In this document: piece after piece, positions 1 through 5,470 of the stretch | Layout of the letters: each line of letters starts with the position of its first letter | Position numbering within the stretch: the first letter of the stretch is position 1 | Assembly: GCA_029287755.1 (NCBI GenBank) | Contig: JARFQM010000016.1 | Location: 1-12,581 of the forward strand | Origin: Desulfofustis sp. | GTDB taxonomy: Bacteria > Desulfobacterota > Desulfobulbia > Desulfobulbales > Desulfocapsaceae | Direction of reading: 5' to 3' | DNA length: 12,581 nt | Program-made: the position numbers and the translations under genes | Notes under the pieces: model-generated | Seen by the model: the letters and a program-made list of their open reading frames with translations, nothing else | Database searches by the model: none | What the model was told of the DNA's origin: nothing

Positions 1-1
1 G

Positions 2-985
2 GACCGGGTGGAGCCGTCCAGGATTCTGGAGGCACTATTTCCCTGCGGATCGGTGACTGGTGCGCCGAAGATCAGGACCATGGAGATTATTGCGGAGCTG
101 GAAATCGAGTCGCGGGGGGTCTACACCGGGGCCATCGGCTATTTCGGCCCGGCCGGGGACGCGGCCTTTAACGTGCCGATCAGAACGGTGGTGCTGAACG
201 GCCGTAAGGGGGAAATGGGTATCGGCTCCGGCATTGTCGCCGACTCCTCCCCCGTGGGCGAGTGGCGCGAATGTTTGCTCAAGGCCCGCTTCCTGACCAA
301 TCCCCCGCCGCAGTTCGAATTGCTCGAAACTTTGCTCTTTGATCCCCACACAGGCTATCTCTATGTCGATGAGCACCTCGAGCGGCTTGCGGCATCAGCC
401 GACTATCTTGGCCGTGCCTGCGACGGGCAGCGGCTGCGCTCGCAACTGGATGACTTTGCTGCCACCCTCACCGGCACCAGCTGCAGGAGGGTCCGGGTGC
501 TGGTCGCAGAAGACGGTGAAGCAGCGCTTGAGGCCCAGGAATGTGCGCGGCCTCAAGCACTTTCCCTTGGTGAGGCCCGTGAGTTACATTCTGAACCCTT
601 AGGCGAGGTCGGCTTCGCCGACGAGACCACCGACAGCTCCTCGCCCTGGCTGTTTCACAAAACCACGCGTCGGGAGCTCTATGATAAGGCCTGGCGCCAA
701 GCCCGCTCTGAGGGGTTGCTCGACCTGGTATTCTGCAACGAAAAACAGGAAGTCACCGAGGGCGCCATCTCCAACATCATCGTTGAAAAAAACGGCCGCT
801 ATTTCACGCCGCCGCTCCATTGCGGGCTGCTGCCCGGAGTCATGCGGGCCCGTCTGCTGGCCGGAGTGGAGGACATCCCAATAGAGGAAAAGGTGCTCTA
901 CCGGGACGACCTGCGGCGGGCCGATCAGATCTATCTATGCAATTCGGTACGTGGAGTGGTGCCGGTAAAGCTCAGGGGACAATAA
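2..985 (+). CDS. pabB: Fused aminodeoxychorismate synthase component I / 4-amino-4-deoxychorismate lyase (PabB-PabC), 5'-truncated
   Basis: This is the 3' part of a bifunctional folate (p-aminobenzoate) enzyme; the reading frame is already open at base 2, so the start lies outside the window. The first ~100 visible residues are the end of a chorismate-binding domain, with the signature GSVTGAPK followed by IRTMEIIAELE, then a GIGSGIVADS stretch. From about base 316 a class IV aminotransferase (PabC-like, PLP-dependent) domain follows. The Lys of HKTTRRELYD (codon 659-661) is the likely PLP Schiff-base residue, and EGAISNI (about 760-780) is the family motif. Family knowledge: PabB with a glutaminase makes aminodeoxychorismate from chorismate, and PabC eliminates pyruvate to give pABA in the cytoplasm. 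Fusion puts both steps in one chain. The last codons and the TAA stop lie inside a GGGGACA palindromic element, so the C-terminus may have been altered by insertion. The product call is secure; the fusion is read directly. Confidence 0.95.
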   Translation, partial: DRVEPSRILEALFPCGSVTGAPKIRTMEIIAELEIESRGVYTGAIGYFGPAGDAAFNVPIRTVVLNGRKGEMGIGSGIVADSSPVGEWRECLLKARFLTNPPPQFELLETLLFDPHTGYLYVDEHLERLAASADYLGRACDGQRLRSQLDDFAATLTGTSCRRVRVLVAEDGEAALEAQECARPQALSLGEARELHSEPLGEVGFADETTDSSSPWLFHKTTRRELYDKAWRQARSEGLLDLVFCNEKQEVTEGAISNIIVEKNGRYFTPPLHCGLLPGVMRARLLAGVEDIPIEEKVLYRDDLRRADQIYLCNSVRGVVPVKLRGQ

Positions 986-1026
986 ATTTAGGAGATATCG
1001 GGGACACGATACGAATTGTGTCCCCT
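974..1026. repeat. REP-like palindromic element with two GGGGACA boxes and one TGTCCCC box
   Basis: Two 5' boxes, AGGGGACA (974-981) and GGGGACAC (1000-1007), can each pair with the single 3' box GTGTCCCCT (1018-1026). The inner hairpin has an 8-bp perfect stem that extends by GAT/ATT (one G-U pair) to 11 bp around an ACGA loop. The outer hairpin pairs 974-981 with 1019-1026 and excludes the inner one. The element covers the last codons and stop of pabBC and ends 8 bp before the convergent minus-strand gene. There is no T-tract, so it is not a classical terminator, though it may stop or stabilise transcripts from both sides. From memory, GGGGACAC...GTGTCCCC palindromes recur in Desulfobacterota genomes and resemble REP sequences mobilised by RAYT (Y1) transposases. 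No such transposase gene is in the window. Confidence 0.65.
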
Positions 1027-1034
1027 TAACTGCC

Positions 1035-1547
1035 TCAATGCAGCAGACTCCGGTCCTCTTCAGCACTGATCTGAACCGGTGCCACCACGAGCTGATACTG
1101 CTCGCCCAGCCCCCTGACCAGGGTCATAAAGGCCGAGGGCAGCGGTAGATTACGATCTTTTGCCAACAGGCCCAGTGCCTCTGCCGCCTGCAGCACACCC
1201 GGATCCTCGACGCCTTCCTGGTTGTCGCACAGGGTCTGCACCCGGAGCGCGTCGGTGAGGGCGTTGCGCAGGTGGGGAAGGTTCTCCGCCAGCCCGCTCA
1301 TCTCCTCTTCGATCAGTTCCCTCTTGTCCCGCCTGAAAGCGACGAATTTCTCCTCGGGGTTGGGAGTGCCGAACAGTTCGTTGGTGATTGCCCCGGCGAG
1401 CATCAACTGGGTACTCAGCTCATGGTCGGGGTGCTTCTTCTCCAGCAGTCCTTTGATCTCCTTGAAGAAGACCATCTGCACGAGGGCGACACCCTCGCGC
1501 AGGGCGCTGATGAGTTTTGATTGTTTTTCTTTATGCTGTTCACTCAT
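1035..1547 (-). CDS. Uncharacterised 170-residue helical protein, last gene of the nagZ cluster
   Basis: I do not recognise the family. The protein is soluble and charged, with no signal peptide or membrane segment, and looks mostly alpha-helical. The N-terminal third is basic and amphipathic (KEKQSKLISALREG, then FFKEIKGLLEKK). The middle is acidic (RELIEEEMSGLAENL), and the C-terminus is more hydrophobic (QYQLVVAPVQI). One Cys is present, with no obvious catalytic motif. Its ATG directly follows the TAA stop of the DUF493 gene (no intervening base), so translation is probably by coupling; no clear Shine-Dalgarno site is seen. It is the distal gene of the run nagZ - TM2 - DUF493 - this gene and faces pabBC across the palindromic element. 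The close packing argues that it is a real gene. Function is unknown. Confidence 0.8.
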   Translation of the reverse strand: MSEQHKEKQSKLISALREGVALVQMVFFKEIKGLLEKKHPDHELSTQLMLAGAITNELFGTPNPEEKFVAFRRDKRELIEEEMSGLAENLPHLRNALTDALRVQTLCDNQEGVEDPGVLQAAEALGLLAKDRNLPLPSAFMTLVRGLGEQYQLVVAPVQISAEEDRSLLH

Positions 1548-1820
1548 TTAGATCACGATTTTGACGTCGGGGCTGTTTTTCAGATAATTGAAAATTCTCA
1601 GACGCATTTCCTCGTTGTCAACCTGAAGTGTTGCGTTGAGGCTGAAATAAGTGCCTTTTTTCGACACGTTGGAAAGAGTAATAGCCGGCGCCGCCGGGGT
1701 GCAGGCAGCCAGAATGACCGCTCTGAGTTTCTGCTCGTCGGTGCCGATTACTTTGTATTCCCACTGGCATGGGTAGTTGATGTCCGGCTTTCTCTGCTCG
1801 ATAAAGTGATGGTTGCTCAT
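1548..1820 (-). CDS. DUF493 (YbeD-like) small protein
   Basis: A 90-residue protein matching the DUF493 family, of which E. coli YbeD is the known member. Visible family features are the N-terminal PCQWEYKVIG strand, the middle segment with a conserved Ser-Lys-Lys-Gly-x-Tyr-x-Ser arrangement (SKKGTYFSLN, about residues 53-62), and the C-terminal alternating pattern ending SPDVKIVI. Length fits the family (about 85-95 residues). The fold is known to be a small ACT-like alpha/beta sandwich, which suggests ligand sensing or regulation, but the biochemical role is not established. The gene lies 53 bases downstream of the TM2 gene and abuts the next gene (TAA then ATG). The upstream AAAAGA tract is a weak ribosome-binding site. 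Confidence 0.88.
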   Translation of the reverse strand: MSNHHFIEQRKPDINYPCQWEYKVIGTDEQKLRAVILAACTPAAPAITLSNVSKKGTYFSLNATLQVDNEEMRLRIFNYLKNSPDVKIVI

Positions 1821-1873
1821 GGTCTTTTCATAGCGCTCATGGCCTGGTAAATAGTGGGGCTCGATAATTCAGA

Positions 1874-2284
1874 TCAGCCGTCCGACTTGTTGGCCACGTG
1901 ATTAATCAGGCTGATCTGGCTGTTCAGGGTCCAGAAGTCGTAAATAACACCGACGCCGAAGAGCCCGAGGGTAAACAAATAGATGACTCCGGTGACCCAG
2001 CGGCCGCAATACATCCGGTGAATTCCGAATATTCCGAGAAAAGTGAGAAGCAGCCAGGCGAGATTGTAATCCACCGGTCCCTCTATGAAGCGGTAGTCAG
2101 CATCGCGGTTCATCGAGGGGATAAGAAACAGATCGACGATCCAGCCGATCAGAAAAAGCCCCAGGGTGCAGAGATAAATGGTTCCGCTTATCTGGCGGCC
2201 ATAATAGAAACGATGGGCGCCCAGGAATCCGAAGATCCAGAGAAAATAACCGACGAAAATCTGATGGGTGGTGCGTTCAGTCAT
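1874..2284 (-). CDS. TM2-domain membrane protein with two tandem TM2 repeats
   Basis: A 136-residue inner-membrane protein built from two TM2 units at about residues 17-55 and 83-120. Unit 1 has FLGAHRFYYGR, GTIYLCTLGLF and a closing Asp (IVDLF). Unit 2 has IFGIHRMYCGR, GVIYLFTLGLF and IYDFW. The pattern Gly-x-HR-(F/M)Y-x-G followed by YLxTLGLF is the TM2 hallmark. Each unit supplies two short hydrophobic helices, so about four membrane segments are expected. Role unknown; TM2 proteins in bacteria have no agreed function. The start overlaps the nagZ stop by 8 bases (ATGACTGA), so translation is likely coupled to nagZ. Many TM2 proteins have a single unit, so the internal duplication is worth noting. 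The call is firm on domain content and open on function. Confidence 0.9.
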   Translation of the reverse strand: MTERTTHQIFVGYFLWIFGFLGAHRFYYGRQISGTIYLCTLGLFLIGWIVDLFLIPSMNRDADYRFIEGPVDYNLAWLLLTFLGIFGIHRMYCGRWVTGVIYLFTLGLFGVGVIYDFWTLNSQISLINHVANKSDG

Positions 2285-3323
2285 GGTCGTTCATCAGTCG
2301 CTGTTTCAGCCGTTTAACTCTGTCCAGCGCGGTGTGCAGACGCGCCTCGCTGAGTATGCCCCGGTCAATGCCGGCTTCTATCGCCTTGATCGCTCTGGGA
2401 CAGATGTCCGGGTCATAGTCAAGATTGTTCCCAAAAACCAGCATGTCAACTCCCGCCGCCAGAGATCTGCATACCGATTCTGCAAAGCTGTAGTGAGCGG
2501 AGATTGCTTTCATCTGCAGATCGTCGCTGACCACCACCCCCTCAAAGCCCAGTTCTGTGCGGAGCAGCCCGTCGATGATGAAGGAAGAGAGGGTCGCCGG
2601 GTGATCGGGGTCCAGGCGGCGGTTGAAAAGGTGTCCGGTCATTACCATATCGACGCTGCTCTCCTGCAGCAGCAGCCGGTATGGCTCCAATTCACACCGT
2701 TTCCAGGTATCGCTGATGTCGACAAAGCCGAGATGAGAGTCGGCGGTAGAGCTGCCGTGCCCCGGGAAATGTTTGACACAGCTCAGTACGCCTCTGGCCC
2801 GGTGGGCTTCGATCCAGGCAGCGGCGTGGCGGGCCACCACGGCCGGGTCCTCTGAGAAGCTGCGCTCGACGGCTCCTATCACCGGGTTTGACGGATTGAT
2901 GTCAAGATCGACCACTGGGGCGAAGTTGCAGTTAATGCCCAGAGCGGCCAGCATGGCTGCTGTGATTTCGGCCTGATCCCTGGTCAGGGTGGTGTGCCCT
3001 GGCTCAGCTCCCATCCGACGAGCTGAACAGATGTCAGCAAAGCCGGCCTCGGGACGCAGTCTCCTGACCATTCCCCCTTCCTGATCAACACCGATCAACA
3101 GTGTTTCATCGGCCAGGTGCTGCAAGGAAGTGCAGAGCTCTTTCAGCTGCTTGAAGGAGATGACGTTGGCCGGTTGGCTGGGGGTATGCAGACAGCGATT
3201 GAAGAGGATGACGCCGCCGAGGCCGTGCTCGGCGATATCCCGGCAGATCTCCATTCCCTGTTCGAGAGTCGGCCCGGGAAAGCCGACGATTAATAAGCTG
3301 CCTATGTGCTTGGCCAAATCCAT
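2277..3323 (-). CDS. nagZ: Beta-N-acetylhexosaminidase NagZ (glycoside hydrolase family 3)
   Basis: A 348-residue GH3 enzyme. It removes N-acetylglucosamine from anhydromuropeptides during peptidoglycan recycling, and family members act in the cytoplasm; no signal peptide is seen here. Motifs: GVDQEGG (78-84), where substrate-binding residues lie; KHFPGHG (184-190) followed by the Asp-Ser-His dyad (195-197) that is diagnostic for NagZ-type general acid/base chemistry; and VVSDDLQMKAI (264-274), whose first Asp (267) is the expected nucleophile. Length is normal for single-domain NagZ (about 330-350). A weak AGG lies about 6 bases before the ATG. It is the first gene of a four-gene minus-strand cluster, transcribed away from a diguanylate cyclase gene. 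The intact catalytic set makes activity likely. Confidence 0.95.
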   Translation of the reverse strand: MDLAKHIGSLLIVGFPGPTLEQGMEICRDIAEHGLGGVILFNRCLHTPSQPANVISFKQLKELCTSLQHLADETLLIGVDQEGGMVRRLRPEAGFADICSARRMGAEPGHTTLTRDQAEITAAMLAALGINCNFAPVVDLDINPSNPVIGAVERSFSEDPAVVARHAAAWIEAHRARGVLSCVKHFPGHGSSTADSHLGFVDISDTWKRCELEPYRLLLQESSVDMVMTGHLFNRRLDPDHPATLSSFIIDGLLRTELGFEGVVVSDDLQMKAISAHYSFAESVCRSLAAGVDMLVFGNNLDYDPDICPRAIKAIEAGIDRGILSEARLHTALDRVKRLKQRLMNDHD

Positions 3324-3773
3324 AGGTACCTGGCAATGTTGTTTTTCTGCTCATCACCGCGTTGCGCGCAGAAATTGCAGCCTCGGACGCAATTACAGGG
3401 CTGCGGTAAAATTTGCGCACACGTCTTGACAGTGGACCGCCCTCCTGGATTTACAAGGAACCTCATGACTCCTCTATGTACAGGGGAAAGCCGCTAATGG
3501 CAATATGTTGACACCTTTGCCGTTGATCTGACACCATTTTTTTGCTGTCAAAAAACTGACCGGCGTCGTCAAAAAAGCAAACTGCATTCGATCCCAAATC
3601 AAGGCTCACGACCTTAAGATATTGATAAATCGATAGTTTGTAGAGATCAGCGGACGTTACGACAACACTCCGATGAGGCTGGCATGTATTTTGCTCAGTG
3701 AACCGGTATGGAAAAGCATGTCCATAAGAAAAAGAGACTTAGCGCCGTAAAATCCGACCGAAAAGGTACTCTC
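3324..3773. promoter_or_regulatory. Gene-free divergent region between nagZ and the GGDEF gene
   Basis: About 450 bases with no convincing gene, more AT-rich than its flanks, expected to hold promoters for both nagZ and the cyclase gene. Visible items: a TTGACA at 3426-3431 without a good -10 at the right distance; a second TTGACA at 3508-3513; a small perfect hairpin TTTTTTG-CTGT-CAAAAAA (3538-3555) followed by another TCAAAAAAG (3569-3577); and a ten-codon frame starting ATG 3464 behind AAGGAA that ends TAA at 3496. Codons between the ATG at 3708 and the one at 3774 are unlike the downstream gene, so I treat that stretch as untranslated leader. No known riboswitch was recognised. Confidence 0.4.
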
Positions 3774-4799
3774 ATGAGCCCTGTGCAGGAGCGTCAGCGC
3801 GGTCTACCGACCAGCATCGATGGCGGTTTCGATAAAATGAGCCAGGTTCTCTACGAACTGGATCGTCTCAAACAGCAGTCTCAACGACTGGATCAGATAA
3901 ATAAACTGCATGGACGCCTTGCCGGTGCGCTGAGTATCTCCGATATGATAGAGGCCTTCTCGGTGTGGCTGATGCCGGTGGTGGAGCACGAACTCATCGG
4001 CTGTTACAATCGTCGTACGGCAAAGAAGGTGCTCTTCTGTTCGGCTCACGGTCCCAACCGCCGGCGGGCCATTGCCTTCGCCGAGAAAATGATCGAGGGC
4101 GTCACCGGTGACGGTGACGGGGCCGTCACCTTGGACGGCCAACTTGGTTACCAATGGATATTTGAATCCTTGGAAGATACCTCCATTCTTCTCGTCCTCA
4201 AGGAGGAGAGCGAAACTTCACCGGCGGATCTGCAGCTCATCAACGAGTCGCTGCATGTCTTCGGCGAAAGCCTGCAGCGTGGCATTGAATACGAAACGCT
4301 CTTCGAGCAGGCCTCCACCGACGCCCTGACCGGGCTCTCCAACCGCCGGGTATTCAAAGACCGGATCACCTCGATGATGAATTTTCATAAGCGCTACGGC
4401 TCCCCCTTGACCATGCTGTCGCTCGATCTGGATTTCTTCAAGCAGATCAACGACAACCTCGGCCACCAGGTGGGCGACGAGGTGCTGAAATCAGTGGCCG
4501 AAGTACTCAAGACCGAAGTTCGAACAACAGATCTTCTGGTGCGTATGGGCGGTGATGAATTCCTCCTGGTGCTTGACAACACCGACAGGGAGCAGGCCCA
4601 GATTCTGGCCGAGCGGCTGGTGCGCAAAATCGATGGGCTGGAGGTCTGGGCCAACGACCACATCAAGCTCGGCGCCTCGATAGGTTTGGCCCAGCTGGGC
4701 CGGGACGAGAGTCTGTACCACTGGCTGGACAGGACCGACGATCTGCTCTATCACGCCAAAATCCATGGCCGCTCGAAGGTGGCCAGCGACGCCCGATAA
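3774..4799 (+). CDS. Diguanylate cyclase (GGDEF) with N-terminal coiled-coil and GAF-like sensor
   Basis: A 341-residue soluble cyclase that should make cyclic di-GMP from two GTP. Residues about 18-48 look like a coiled coil (LYELDRLKQQSQRLDQI). Residues about 45-175 resemble a GAF-type sensor (LHGRLAGALSISDMI, followed by mixed strands and a long closing helix). The cyclase domain spans about 180-335: DALTGLSNRR (183-192), LDLDFFKQIND (217-227) with metal-binding Asp, the intact GGDEF (259-263), and the RxxD inhibitory site RTTD (250-253) exactly five residues before it. Product feedback inhibition is therefore expected. No EAL domain, receiver domain or membrane segment is seen. An in-frame ATG at 3708 would add 22 Lys-rich residues. 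I chose 3774 because AAAAGG lies 7 bases upstream and the extra codons look non-coding. The signal sensed is unknown. Confidence 0.93.
   Translation: MSPVQERQRGLPTSIDGGFDKMSQVLYELDRLKQQSQRLDQINKLHGRLAGALSISDMIEAFSVWLMPVVEHELIGCYNRRTAKKVLFCSAHGPNRRRAIAFAEKMIEGVTGDGDGAVTLDGQLGYQWIFESLEDTSILLVLKEESETSPADLQLINESLHVFGESLQRGIEYETLFEQASTDALTGLSNRRVFKDRITSMMNFHKRYGSPLTMLSLDLDFFKQINDNLGHQVGDEVLKSVAEVLKTEVRTTDLLVRMGGDEFLLVLDNTDREQAQILAERLVRKIDGLEVWANDHIKLGASIGLAQLGRDESLYHWLDRTDDLLYHAKIHGRSKVASDAR
4101..4130. repeat. Nested palindromes inside the GGDEF gene
   Basis: GTCACCGGTGAC (4101-4112) is a perfect 12-base palindrome. It is followed at once by GGTGACGG-GG-CCGTCACC (4113-4130), a perfect 8-bp stem with a two-base spacer. 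They encode the Gly/Asp-rich turn VTGDGDGAVT in the sensor region. The copies of GTCACC/GGTGAC allow alternative mRNA pairings. It may only reflect codon choice for a Gly-Asp repeat. Confidence 0.7.
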
Positions 4800-4812
4800 T
4801 ATCATTGAGTCG

Positions 4813-4943
4813 TTGGGCCTGAAACGCCCCTGCTGCCCAATCTCGCTGGTGTGCTCTAAATCTTATCCTCTGACGCAGGTATGCGCCTGCGGCGAAATTT
4901 CCCGCCCGCCAGGCTTTTATACCCAGATGGCTCGTTTGGGTAT
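4813..4943. other. Convergent intergenic region with small inverted repeats
   Basis: The 147 bases between the cyclase stop and the convergent minus-strand gene hold three inverted repeats: TTGGGC (4813-4818) with GCCCAA (4835-4840); CGCAGG with CCTGCG (about 4874-4891); and ATACCCA (4919-4925) with TGGGTAT (4937-4943). None is followed by a run of T on either strand, so a standard intrinsic terminator is not demonstrated. The last, nearest the minus-strand stop, is the best candidate for a transcript-end structure. Confidence 0.3.
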
Positions 4944-4946
4944 CGG

Positions 4947-5333
4947 CTACCTGAGTTCAATCACTAATGGAATGGAGTGCAGTGACTGATTCTGCTGGGT
5001 GGTCGCTCCCAGTCTCCATGCTCCCGTTTCCCCAAGATCTCCAATGATATCATTTACTTTTTCGACAATGGAATTGATATTGACCAGCGGATGTCGGGAA
5101 AAAACCTCCGGCAACCCGTAGGTGAGGTTGCAGGCCAGACAATGTCCGGGACGTTCGTGCAGGAGGATGTCGAAATACAGTGCCGCGCCATCGCTGCGGC
5201 GATACTTCAGTTCGAGATCGAAGGAGCCTTCCTCGGCATCCCCGAAAAGCGCCTCGAAGAAACGGTCAGCCGTGTCGGCGGGCATCAGGTCGGTGCAGGT
5301 GGCGGCACTAAAAAGAGCGGCAAATTGATCCAT
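4947..5333 (-). CDS. Conserved hypothetical protein of deltaproteobacterial type (Cys-containing, 128 residues)
   Basis: A small soluble protein with no signal peptide or membrane helix. Features in order: an acidic N-terminal segment (LMPADTADRFFEALFGDAEEG, about residues 16-36), beta-strand-like LELKYRRSDG, a central GHCLACNLTYGLPEVFSRHP region with a His-Cys-x-x-Cys cluster (about 63-82), a helix with INSIVEKVNDIIG, and a closing SIPLVIEL strand. From memory this matches a family widespread in sulfate- and metal-reducing deltaproteobacteria, often mislabelled in databases as 'pancreas/duodenum homeobox protein 1'; that name has no functional meaning. The HxCxxC cluster could bind metal or be redox-active, but this is inference. 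The gene stands alone between convergent and divergent neighbours. No clear ribosome-binding site precedes the ATG. Confidence 0.82.
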   Translation of the reverse strand: MDQFAALFSAATCTDLMPADTADRFFEALFGDAEEGSFDLELKYRRSDGAALYFDILLHERPGHCLACNLTYGLPEVFSRHPLVNINSIVEKVNDIIGDLGETGAWRLGATTQQNQSLHSIPLVIELR

Positions 5334-5470
5334 GGTAGCATCGGTCTAACGTGCTGAAATCTAATTGAATAATGATGATTTTTCCAACTGGAGAGAATAA
5401 TAAACAATGAGTCGAACCTTTGTCAAGCACCGTTGCAGGGGGGGTGGGTGCTGTGGTAGAGTGGCGACCT
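5334..5470. promoter_or_regulatory. Divergent leader with strong out-of-frame start upstream of the helicase
   Basis: This stretch separates the minus-strand hypothetical gene from the helicase. The best ribosome-binding site in it, GGAGAG at 5390-5395, serves an ATG at 5407, but that ATG is in a different frame from the helicase and its frame ends at 5613. A run of seven G (5438-5444) follows. Removing one G would join the ATG 5407 frame to the helicase frame. Alternative helicase starts in frame are TTG 5420, GTG 5444, GTG 5453 (behind AGGGGGGG) and ATG 5471. No firm -10/-35 pair could be assigned. Confidence 0.4.

Noticed and set aside
3426..3454. TTGACA at 3426 as a sigma70 promoter
   Set aside because: The position 17 bases downstream (ATTTAC) is a poor -10.
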